NCBI GenBank assembly: GCA_012184525.1
Contig: WOFQ01000001.1
Coordinates: 2,632,140-2,696,139 of the forward strand
DNA length: 64,000 nucleotides
Source: Xenoacremonium recifei
Taxonomy: Eukaryota > Ascomycota > Sordariomycetes > Hypocreales > Nectriaceae
Reading direction: 5' to 3'
Both the position numbers and the translations under genes were made by a program. This document shows, in pieces, positions 22,932 to 33,751 of this stretch. Position 1 is the stretch's first letter; the number at the start of each line of letters is the position of its first letter. The notes under the pieces were generated by a model. That model worked only from the letters and a program-made list of their open reading frames with translations. It searched no databases and was not told where the DNA came from.

Positions 22932-23936
22932 ATGCCGACCGAACAAGAGGCTCTAGAGATCTACCGGTCATCCATCCATTTCGATGGCCTCAATATCTGC
23001 AATTTCGGTCGCGAAATCTTCGAGTCATGGCACAAAGGAGGCATCACCGGCGTTTCATGCACGTGCGGCCTCTGGGAAGGTCTTCGAGGAAGTCTTGCCA
23101 ATGTTGTGCAATGGAAGGAGTGGTTTGAAGAGTATTCGGATCTGATCGTGCAGGCACATACTGTCAAGGACATTCGTGCTGCCAAAGAGTCAGGCCGTAC
23201 CGCTGTCTTACTGAGTTGGCAGAATACCGCTGGTATCGAAGACCAGCTCTCATATATCAGGGTGTTCCGCGATCTTGGTGTTCGCAAAATGCAGCTCACC
23301 TACAACACGCAAAACTACAGCGGTGCGGGGTACACCGAACTCCGAGATTCTGGTCTGACAGGTTTCGGACGTGAGGTAGTGGATGAGATGGCCAAGTTGG
23401 GTGTTGTCTGCGACCTCAGCCACGTCGGCCCCCAAACGTCTGAAGACGTGATCAACTATGCCCCCGAGGGCAAGCCCCCATGCTTCTCTCATGTCTTGCC
23501 TGGGGGTATGAAAGATCACCCACGAAACAAGGAAGACCGTCTCATCAAGCTCCTTGGCTCAAAGGGAGGCTTCGTCGGCCTGAGCCAGTTTGGCCCCCAT
23601 ATGGCGAAAGGAAACGACAGCACCATCGACGACTACGTTGATGCTCTTGACTATGTCATTGGTCTCATCGGCGAAGACCTTGTCGGAATCGGCTCCGACG
23701 CAAGTGAAGGCCACGCCCGACCCAGCGACTTCCTTGAATGGTGCAACATGGACAAGGGCTATGCTCGGAAACTTACTCCTTGGGGAAGCCAGAAAGTGGT
23801 GAAGCCCCTTGGCCCATTGGCCGAACGACATGAATTGGCTTTGGCTATGGCCCGCAAGGGTTGGAGTGAGGAAAAGATGAAGAAGGTTCTTGGTGAGAAC
23901 TGGCTGCGGTATCTGGAGAAGATCTTCGGCGAGTAG
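22932..23936 (+). CDS. Peptidase M19 (membrane dipeptidase)-like protein, atypical metal site
   Basis: An intronless frame of 334 residues. The start MPTEQEALEIYRSSIHFDG is the first ATG. The fold is that of M19 renal-dipeptidase-like proteins: LSWQNTAGIEDQLSYIRVFR, then MQLTYNTQNY, VVCDLSHVG and a second metal-site strand CFSHV. In classical M19 enzymes the binuclear zinc site uses an HxD pair (in DGHND), one Glu, and two His (DLxH and xSH). Here both late His are kept (DLSH, FSH). The first site reads DGLNI and the bridging Glu position reads SWQN, so the metal site is altered. This resembles a bacterial-type M19 subfamily found in quaternary-amine or amide catabolism. No signal peptide or GPI signal is visible, so it is probably cytosolic. 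Its divergent neighbour is a Dal5/Fen2-type permease. The substrate is unknown. Confidence 0.87.
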   Translation: MPTEQEALEIYRSSIHFDGLNICNFGREIFESWHKGGITGVSCTCGLWEGLRGSLANVVQWKEWFEEYSDLIVQAHTVKDIRAAKESGRTAVLLSWQNTAGIEDQLSYIRVFRDLGVRKMQLTYNTQNYSGAGYTELRDSGLTGFGREVVDEMAKLGVVCDLSHVGPQTSEDVINYAPEGKPPCFSHVLPGGMKDHPRNKEDRLIKLLGSKGGFVGLSQFGPHMAKGNDSTIDDYVDALDYVIGLIGEDLVGIGSDASEGHARPSDFLEWCNMDKGYARKLTPWGSQKVVKPLGPLAERHELALAMARKGWSEEKMKKVLGENWLRYLEKIFGE

Positions 23937-26900
23937 GGAGGATTCTTACCATAAATCAAAAATCAAAATTAACAACAAATCATTTAAAGCCTGACCCCCA
24001 TCTCCGTGAAATACTAACTCGAACAAACAGACATCTACTGATCAGGTATCGAGCTGTAAAAAGGCCAAGGAAAGTAAGTGAACTGCTTGTCAAGTGTTAT
24101 GAACATGTATATTTGACTGGCTAATTCAAGATATCAAGAATATAGATAGCACTAACAACACATATTAACAGATAGATATATAGATCTAATCAGATGTTAT
24201 CTTATCGAGTTGGTTTGAGCAGGCCTAGACTGTTATCTCCCTAGGGATTATGATAGCCACCTGAGAATCTCTTCACATATTGACCTTGGTATTTTATTAA
24301 AATAGAACAGGGCTTTCGATCTGTCTAGCAACGAGTACCTTATCCTTCGAAAAAATCCATTCTAAGACCATACCTCGGCATTATGATGGGCGGGATTTCG
24401 GAACGAAGTTTCTGAACTCTTATTGTACTTATTTAACCAGGAACCGTCAAAGAAAAATATTCGAACCTTATTACTTGAATATGTTGCGATATTTTTAGTC
24501 ATCAAGATTCGCGTCATTGCGACCAGAAGCTGAAGTTAATAACTTGCAAATCTATCTTCGTCAACGTCCTGGTTCATTCTGTGGACTGTCTGCGAATCCC
24601 TCGCTACCCTGGACATCTCATTAGACTCTCCCAGAATCCAATTTGCGAAATTTTTATTTTTTCTGCCCGAAGTCTCAATAAATTTGCGAGAATCAAGAAA
24701 CTCGTAATTCTTAGTCTTCGTGTGACGTTGTGTCACAGTGGTCATAATTTTCTTGCATACCCGTGGCAAAAAGGGACGGACCCAGGCAGTGGTGACATCA
24801 AAGAGGTGAAAAGAGACTGGAAAACATTAAAGACGTAAACTCTGTGCATAGAAAATCTCCATCATCAAATATAAAGATAATAATTTACGAATATGCTGGC
24901 CCTTGTACGGTTCACATCATGCCGTATTCTGAAATCAGGTACCAAGAAGTTTCCAAATGTCCCAGATAAAGACATGGGGAAAATAACGCCTTAACCGATT
25001 TCAAGAAGTCTTCAACTGAGAGTAGTGGCTGACGAGTAAGTACTTCACTACGCAGTACGTTAGGCTCGAGATCATAGGAAGGAACAGTGCTGATCGAGTC
25101 GACGAAAACTGGGATATTATGCTACATAAGAAATGAGGCATTGTTTGGGCGAGAATATCGCGCTTTTGGATTGCGCTCTAGCCAATGACTTCAACAGTCT
25201 AACGTATGCATTAGACAGCCATTTCCCCATAGACTATACAAGACAAGGCGCAAACGTGACGAATTCAGGCCTCAGCCAGTTATAACAACTAACCCTACGA
25301 GAAGAACATGCAAGCATAATTTAAAGGCAAGCTATCAGAGCTGGGCAAGATTTAATCATCGAGTCGAGTCCTTGACAAAGTGAGTCATATTCTTTGCTTC
25401 TTTATGCCGGTAAGTACTGGAACATGCTACAAAGCAAGGAATGAATACCTGCCACCGCTGCGAAACCCTTTTAAGACTAATAACCTGGGCCGAGACTTGG
25501 ATGCATAAAACCACGCTTCAGACGTGTAAGCACGCTCTCATGATTGTCCACTAATTGCTCCATCTTTTAGAAACTTTGTGCGTAGTATTTCCATGGCTGA
25601 ATCGTCACTTCTGAAGCACATCGTGGCAAACAACCTGTCCGTATCACTTCCGATTTAATGGGCTCTGCTCCACCACGATCGCAAACAGTCACAGCTGGAG
25701 TTGGCTTCTGGCCTGTCGTTGAGTATCGTTTACGTACAAGATCCACCAGGGTGTAGCACGTTTTCACCTAGGTGAAGGGTAGAGGCAGACCGGCGCATGG
25801 GGGTTCGGAGGACATCGGCAACGTAAAGGGATCAGATATACATGATCTGACACAAGTATAGTTTATTGGCACGCAAGATCTAGGAAGTCTTTGAGAATAG
25901 CCTAAAATGTGATGTTAATTTGCTTCCTGTATCGTGTTCTTTCGGCAAAAGTTGTTTGCCTAAGCACCTCAGCGTTCTGGTAGCCAAATACAGCGACATA
26001 TTCTATATCTGGACGAGGGAACCAAAACCATTTATGGATTGTCGATTGAATCGCGTAAATCAGTTTCAGTGAGTACGCGCATTTCCAACTCATGAGTATC
26101 GCCAAGACGGGGGGGTGTCTTGCGAGAGGTGTACCTAGATAGTGATTGCACAATGTGATTCAATTCAAAGGAATTGGACGTTTCTTACGACATAGTTCCG
26201 TAATAAATGTGATCATCTGCACTAGATACTCCGCTTGATATTTGGTACGCAAACAGTGCTCTAGGCACCTCTGGTCCAACCAGACTTCATAGACTTTAAC
26301 CAGCAAAATTAAGTTCTAGAGCTGTTATTAGGCAAATGGGAAAAAAATGCAGGATTTTGCTGAACAGTTGCAGAGTGGCATGAGACGTGAAAATACCGCT
26401 TGGCGATGATGAATCATGACAATTCTGCAACCTTCGGAATGTGCAAAGGTTGCTTGCATTCCGCCACCTGCACGACTTACAAGACGAAATGGAGAAGAAA
26501 ATGAGGGTCCTTGCTTTTAGATCCCCCAGACATCGGATGTTGGGGCATTGTGATCTCGCACTCCCGTGATGGCATGGAGAAGTTTGAAAGGGGATCAAGG
26601 TGCTCGACAACCTGACAACTCTGCAGTGATGGCGAGCAAAATGCCTGGAACAGGTGATGGAACATCATACAAATCCAGAGAGTGATGCCGAGAAAGGAGG
26701 CAGGGATAGCACGGACGCGGCGCACTGAGCACATGACACACAGGTCAGAAGTCGAGGCGGCCAGGGTTACCCCTGGGCCTGTTCACCGAACGCGCAGCAG
26801 CCGCCATCAACTTAGTGACCGATCAGTTCCGTCGGTTCGTGTCAATGCTGACAGATTGCATAGATTCCGACAGCGGTGTCAACGAACGGCAATCCGAAAC

Positions 26901-29900
26901 GCAGACATCCGAAGGAGCCATGATGAGGCCATGTGCGCTCGGAACGGGACTGGCGGCTACGGATGAGTCGATGAATGCCTTTTAACGTTTCTCTGGGTTC
27001 CTCCGTACATTGGACCGGCAAACCGACGGCCCACTTGTATGGGATCAGGAGGCTCGCTGTCAAGGCGATGGGGTCAGACCACCTCGGCGGCGTCCGTGTA
27101 AGAGGCAGATTGCCTAACCAGGCAACTTTACGATGTCAACAAACGGCCAAAGAGAGGCTAGCAAGGGCAGCAATGAATGAGTCGAGACTTGTCGATCGCG
27201 GATAACGTTGCAGGAGGGTTGAGTCGGTTCTATCGGTGCCTGCGCCAAAGACGACGGCAAACTCCCCTAGCTTGCTGTTTTCCGAAATCAGGGTCCTACC
27301 TAGAACCTGACGGTAAAGCAGGATCGGATCCTGACCACTCCGCTTACACGGCAGGTCCTGGAAATGACCGTGGGCTTTAATTGGCAACAAGGGGGAAGAG
27401 TTGATCGCGATCGCCGCGGTAAAGACCGCTTCACATCGGAACTGCAAATGAGCTGGCCCGTGAGATTCTCGTCGTCAAAGCTCACCGATTCCACCAGCCT
27501 GAACCCGTGAAGTCTCCTTAATTGCTCGGCAGAGGATCCGATGGCATAATTATAGGGTAAAAGTGGTCGGAGCGTCTCGCTGGGAGTGCGGCTCAAACAG
27601 GGACGGAGAAAAAAAAAACCTTTCGCCCTGTACGGAGTAATATCCACAGACAAGGCGCGTTCCAAGGCCGGCGATGGGTTCAGGCAATAGCCGCGCCGGA
27701 ATCTGATAAAACGTGCTCTGCTGTGGACACGCCTGGCTTCGCAAAGGGGTAAAGCTCCACGAACGAACCCGAAGACGCGATCAATGGCGTTAACGATGGT
27801 TCTGACCGTCTCCACGAAAGCGCGGAGACTCAATTTCAGTTGCTCAGAGACCTACCTGGCCTAGAGCAAGCCGGAGAGTCACGTTCCGCGGCATCGCAGC
27901 TTGATTTGACTCCCTCACGACAAGCACCCACAAGAGCCGAGACAACTACAGCAGCAGCTGCAGGGCTCACTGGCCAGGGGACTCCCAACGTGTTCCCGCT
28001 ATATGGCCGGGAGGATGCACGCGTTATGTAAAAAGAACCTCCTTTCAGGTACAGAAGGCATTGTATTACGTATTACCGCCGTGGATGTGCCAGTCCTATG
28101 CCCTTACGAGTCGCAAACACGTCCTCGGTCTGTCCCGAGCAGGAGGAGGCTCAACAAGAGGCGTCGTCAGGGAGGGAGGGCGTGTGCGTTGAAACCATGG
28201 CGATGAACGGGTGGCAACGATCCACTTTTAACGACACGCAGAGATCTCGAGATCGGTGATGGTGTTGAGATGCGAAAAACACCAGAAGGGTCCGGGAGGC
28301 GAAAATCGAAGCACGGGAAGAACTTCTCGAAAAACTTCTTTCGTGGGTTGCACAGGAGATCCCGAGCCTAATGAAGCGCCTCCCGTCATCGATGACCTAG
28401 TTCGCGGGGCAAAGGTGGGTGAAGATGTTGGATCTTCGGGGAAATAGATAAGATCTCGAGAGAAACTTGGATGGGGATCTGATCTTGGTGATGCGACATG
28501 GAGGAGGAATTGGGCAGGGGAATTGACTATGGATGTCTCTACCCACGTGCTGTGAGGGATGCGAGGCCAGGAGGAGCTCATCCACGAGTTCCAAGCCAAG
28601 ACAGCACATCATCGTAGTTGTCCTGGTGTCATGACAGTGAGTAGCATGTCATGGGCACGCACGCATTTCGACATACGCACCCCAGATTCGTCAGGGGATT
28701 TCGCAATGCTGTCGTCAGATAGACCCAGCCATGCCGGCAGCCAACCGCAACACCACAGCCCGCATCGTGAAGAATACTTGTTGACACATTCACGCCTGCA
28801 AAAGGGCCTCATCCTGCACAAGCGCAACCCCAGAAGCAGAGATTTTCCCAGGATGGGACCCATGGGAAGACTTCCCTCTGTTTCGATCGTGAATCTGGCA
28901 TTCCATCGCTGCGACCAGACTGCCGGAGCGAAAATTTTCTTTGGCCGTTCGCGTTGCGTCTCCACTGTGACTGTCAGGGAAGCAGAAAAAAAATCTCGAC
29001 CAGCTGACCCGTGAGAATGGAGGCCGCGCGCACCGTCGTTTTGTCACGGGTGGAACCTGGCACTAACAGAGAAAAGAAGACTTGGAGATGAATCCAATGC
29101 CTTTTTTGCACTCTGCCATGCTAGTGGGGCCGGTCCCGGACCGCCGCCCGCCAAAAGGACTCCCGTAACAGGCGAAACGTGCGCGAGGAGGGAAGGGGAA
29201 GAGTCATCGTTGGGAGCATGGCCAGGGCAAGTTAGATCCAGCGATTCAGGGAGATGAGATGAGAGAATTCTTAAGTAATCACTAATGCGATGCGGTGCGT
29301 GGGCGAGACAGAGACGGGAGATCTGGTTGCAGCGGTTGTGTGTATGCATGGCGTGTTAGTGTGCAGCACCCGAGACCAGGAACAGCAACTTCGGCAACTA
29401 TCAGCGAGACATGGTGGCTTCGGGATGTGCTGTTTGTTGTTTGCTGTCTGCCCCCAAAGGCCATCTCCAAAATGCCATCCAAGCCCGTTCGAGCCGTCCT
29501 CCTCGGAGACTCACATCCCGGAATTGGGTCTCTGGCAACGAGTTTGTCGGCCGGCTACCTCCGGGACCTGGCCATGAGTGGGGTCCGGCCGTCCTTCGCC
29601 CATCGGCCGAGTTTCGGGCTGGGCTTTGTGACTGACAGAGCAGACCAAATCGACACACCCCCCCTGTGACTGGAGCCCGAACCGGAGCATCTCATCACAC
29701 CAGCTTGGCTTCTGGCGCCTTCAGGCTGTTTCGATGCGCCGTAGTTGTCCCTTTCCTCGCGCCGACCCAGGCAGCCACAGGGGACTCCGCCGCAGAAACA
29801 GGGCATCGTTGGAGGGCGCTCACCGCTACAACTCGCGACACGAGGTCGCTGAAGCATGCACGCACGCCTTCAGTACACTGGAGCTTCGACGGCGTGTGAC

Positions 29901-32275
29901 TGACTGACTCCATGATGCCCTCCATGAGCTGCAGCTTGGTCCATCCAATCACCTCCAGCCAAGCCAGAGTGCGACGGTGACGACTGGACAGCGTTACGGC
30001 GACGCAATCCTGCGCCATTGGGCTTTTCTTCGGTAGCTGTTCGCCGAAGAAGGGCGTCGTGAACTGCCGTCCGTTGCAGTGAAGCGGGTGAGGGCATCAG
30101 CTGTTTGTGCGAGATGGCCTCATTGTTCTCCAAACTATTGCGATCCTGGAGCCCGCGGAGGTGACTGCTCACACTCTTGCTCCCTGTCCCTGACGGGATC
30201 TTAGTGCCGTAGCTGTCTAGAACTGCCTCTCCCATCTGATTCCCGCCCATTAGCCCATGAATCTAGGGGATCATGAATTAGCAGATGGAGACGAGACCGT
30301 GATGGCTCAGTTCGCGGCTGTTTTCCTCGAGAAGCGAATCCACGAGGCCATCTGCCGGGCCGGTCTGCGGTCTCCAGTGCAGTTCGAGAAGAAGCCCATC
30401 CAGGCTGAAATATCCGCTTTCGACTAAACAACCAACCCACTCGCTGCATCTGGGGTCGAGCCGAGTAGCGAACGACATGCGCCCCTCCGGTGAACGTCGT
30501 CTTACACGAGGAGGAGGCTTCTCAACCGCTATAGGGGCTGGAACCCAAACTCCAGGGCTTAGAATAGAGTCTCGTCCTCGCCGTCAACACGAACACAGTA
30601 AGCAGCCAGGAACGCCTCCTAGAACTGGGTTCCGATGAATGAATGCCAAAGGCAATCGACGTCTGGAACGAAAATAGACAAGTATCGAAACTCTCTGCTC
30701 GTTGTCCAACCAGCGCCACCAGTGCCAGCCACGAGCAGGCAGATGGTAAATGAGCGAGACCCGACATCGGGCTGGGAGGTTAGCAACGGCAGCGGTGCGC
30801 GCGCCCTCCGGGTTGCGGGACGGGGGAGAATCTCCATCCCATCCATCCCTTCATTGAGCGCTGATCCACTGCGTGTCCCCGATCCATCGAGCACCGGAGG
30901 AGTTGCTGGGTGGTGGTGGTGGTGCAAGTGGTTGGTTCTGGACGTTTATTCTCTTACCGTTGGACTCCATCGGACGGGAACGCTCTCATCAGATCAGGGC
31001 GCGGGAGGGAGAGTAACTGGAGGAGCACACTGGAGATCTCCACAGGTGTGGTACTCTGTAGGGGGGGAGTGTGACTTGCTAGAGGAATTCCGTTCCTGGC
31101 TGGGCTGGACTGACGGTCAGGCGGCTTAGACAGGCCATGAATGACAGCCAGCGGCGTTCCCACACCCGGTGCCACCTTTCAAGGTCCTCACCACAGGGCG
31201 TGGCCTCGCTATGACACATAGTTTCCGCTGCTGGCGACGAGGCTCACATGGCGACTAAAATCTTTATTCGTGCTTGGTGATGTGCTTTCCGTGCCGGGCC
31301 AGGCCAGGCCAGCCCATGGATCGGTGGCCGCCTATGTAAAGGGGGGACCCCTCGCCGTTGCACATGACTTTTTGTTTTGACTCTTCTCTATTATTTCACA
31401 CAATTCCCCCAGATCGGTTGTCTTTATCTGATCTCGTTCCATCTGCTTCTGCACAAGCTTCCATACACTTACAGCACCCCGGAACCGGCTACCCAGACCC
31501 ACGCCGCCCAACGACTTACACAACAACGCCTGAATTCCGCTGCGCGTCTGCTGTCACTGCCACCCAAGGCTAATTGAGCCCAATTGCCAGCAAGAACATC
31601 GAATACCGCCCGAACCTCGTCGACAGTCACTCGCTCAACCACAAAACACTCGACTCAAAAACACAATTGACGAGAAACCGACATCGACGTAAACATCACC
31701 ACCCTTTGGAGGCCAGAAGAAAAAAAAGAAGAGGCCCACGTCAAACATACGAAAAACCTGAACTAGGATCACCCCGGTCCCCTGGTCCCTTGAGCGAGTG
31801 CGTCACAAAACTTGGCTCGCCGCACGCAACATCCAATTGGTGGCCCTAGCATCCGGTCCAGTGATCGTCCATCGGCATCATCCATCAATCCAACTTCAGG
31901 GCATTTCTGCAGTGCAGTCAGTCAGCAGACCTGCCTTGCCGTTAGCTTCGCAGCCTCCCTCCCGTCCCGTGCATTGTTAGGACCGCCGAGCAAAGCCGGA
32001 AGGGAATCCTGCATCGTGGACCGTCTCTCCCTATTAAAGCGAGGCCCTCGTGTCGTCCGGCACTGAAGGCTAGAGGAGGGGTCCCCCAACTGCTAAAAGA
32101 ACCTGTCATATCATCATCTGAGTCTGACGCCGGCGTCTTTCTCTCGACCTGAAATCTGTGGATACATACATACCCTCACGTCAATTAATCAGTGAGGAAT
32201 CGTGTCATCGCCAAAACAGACTTTTTCGGAGTGCCCCGCCATCAGTTAGGACTCTCGAGAATCCAAACCGCAAAC
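23937..32275. other. 8.3-kb gene desert before the arrestin gene
   Basis: From 23.9 to about 26.4 kb the sequence is AT-rich with only very short frames. From about 26.4 to 32.3 kb it is GC-richer, with many overlapping accidental frames on both strands (for example 27300-27833 minus, 30635-31129 plus). I find no domain, tRNA or transposon ends. The last kilobase holds pyrimidine-rich tracts (about 31.37-31.45 kb) and many upstream ATGs, consistent with a long promoter and 5' leader for the arrestin gene. A short (TGG)n tract lies at 30910-30924. Confidence 0.45.
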
Positions 32276-33751
32276 ATGCCCCACCGCGTCGCCAACTTCC
32301 TCCGCACATCCTCTGGCAACATTGCGCAGATCAAGAAGGTCGCCGTCTCGCGATCCCGCAACACCAGCCCCTACACGTCCGACGGAGAGGACCACCACCA
32401 CTCCTCGCATGTCCTCGCCGTCAAGATGCCCGAGCTGACCGACGCCGTGCGCAAGCACCACCGCATCTCGCTGCCCTTCGGCAAGTCCAGCAAGGAGCAT
32501 CACCACCACGCCTCGTGCAGCGCCGTCGCCCTCGACTGGAGCATCGAGAGCCCGCCCATCGTCTTCCACGGCAACGCCGACGACAGCACCGGCGCCCTGA
32601 TCTCGGGCCAGATGTTCGTCGACGTCAAGGAGGACAAGGTCGAGATCGACAGCTTCACGGCCGCGCTCAACATCCACACCGTCCACAAGCGGCCCTTCCA
32701 GAACCACTGCGCCGAGTGCCAGAGCCAGGAGGAGGAGCTCAAGGCGTGGCAGTTCCTGGCCCATCCCACGATTCTGCGCCGCGGCCGCCACCAGTTCCCC
32801 TTCTCGATCCTGCTGCCCGGCAACCTGCCCGCCAGCATGGACACGCCGCTGGTGGCCATCAGCTACGAGTTCAAGGCCGACGCCTACGTGACGCGCAGCC
32901 CGTCCTCCAGCACCGGCTCCTGCGCGCCGCTCAAGTTCGAGCGCACGCTGATGGTCAAGCGCTCGCTGCCCGAGCCCGAGTTCCCGCACCACTCGGTGCG
33001 CGTCTTCCCGCCCACCAACATCAAGGCCAGCGCCCACTACAACTCGGTCATCCACCCGACCGGCCAGAACGCGGTGACGCTCAAGCTCGACGGCCTGGTC
33101 ACGCACAACGAGAAGGCCAAGACCATCGAGTTCTGGCGCCTCAAGAAGCTGACCTGGCGCCTCGAGGAGACCATCAAGACGGTCGCCCCGGGCTGCGAGC
33201 GCCACATCGCCGGCGCCACCGACCCCGAGAAGAAGGGCTTCCCGCGCAGCGAGGTGCGCCTGCTGGGCGAGAAGCACATGCACGACGGCTGGAAGAGCGA
33301 CTACTCGGGCGTGGACGGCACGGTCGACATGGAGTTCGACTACTCCATCAACCAGTACAAGCCGCACGGCCGCGAGAGCAAGTACGCCTGCGACACCAAG
33401 ACGGCCCAGGGCACCGAGGTCACGCACTCGCTGCTGATCGAGCTGGTCGTCAGCAAGGAGTACGCGCCCGAGGGCAAGCCGCACATGGCCACGCAGACGG
33501 GCACCGGCCGCATCCTGCGCATGCACTACGGCGTCGTCCTGACCGAGCACCCGGGCATGGGCGTCAGCTGGGACAACGAGGCGCCGCCCGTCTACCAGGA
33601 CGTGCCGCCCAGCCCCCCCGGCTATCCTACCCAGGAGCCGCCCATCGAGTACGAGAACCTCGAGCCGCTGGACGCCCACCGCCTGAGCGCGGAGGCGTCA
33701 GACCGGCCCTCAGAAGACACGGTCGCGTCGTCAACCGTTTCAACCCCCTAA
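32276..33751 (+). CDS. Arrestin-like ubiquitin-ligase adaptor (LDB19/Art1 type)
   Basis: A single exon. The first in-frame ATG gives MPHRVANFLRTSSGNIAQIK and 491 residues. The arrestin fold is visible as beta-strand-rich blocks: LDWSIESPPIVFHGNADDST, GALISGQMFVDV, FPFSILLPGNLPASMDTPL and ISYEFKADAYV for the N-lobe, and a C-lobe with EFWRLKKLTWRLEE and VVSKEYAPEGKP. These match the LDB19 family. Two PPxY motifs, PPVY and PPGY, lie close together near residues 437-452 and would bind the WW domains of a Rsp5/NEDD4-type ligase. In yeast, such adaptors ubiquitinate plasma-membrane permeases for endocytosis. Third codon positions are almost all G or C, far more than in the neighbours, and this creates long spurious frames in other frames and on the minus strand. 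His-rich patches (DHHHSSH, EHHHH) lie in the N-terminal half. Confidence 0.92.
   Translation: MPHRVANFLRTSSGNIAQIKKVAVSRSRNTSPYTSDGEDHHHSSHVLAVKMPELTDAVRKHHRISLPFGKSSKEHHHHASCSAVALDWSIESPPIVFHGNADDSTGALISGQMFVDVKEDKVEIDSFTAALNIHTVHKRPFQNHCAECQSQEEELKAWQFLAHPTILRRGRHQFPFSILLPGNLPASMDTPLVAISYEFKADAYVTRSPSSSTGSCAPLKFERTLMVKRSLPEPEFPHHSVRVFPPTNIKASAHYNSVIHPTGQNAVTLKLDGLVTHNEKAKTIEFWRLKKLTWRLEETIKTVAPGCERHIAGATDPEKKGFPRSEVRLLGEKHMHDGWKSDYSGVDGTVDMEFDYSINQYKPHGRESKYACDTKTAQGTEVTHSLLIELVVSKEYAPEGKPHMATQTGTGRILRMHYGVVLTEHPGMGVSWDNEAPPVYQDVPPSPPGYPTQEPPIEYENLEPLDAHRLSAEASDRPSEDTVASSTVSTP

Noticed and set aside
27300..27833. 177-codon minus-strand frame
   Set aside because: Arg/Ser-rich, interrupted in homology sense by an A/T run, no domain and no supporting splice structure.
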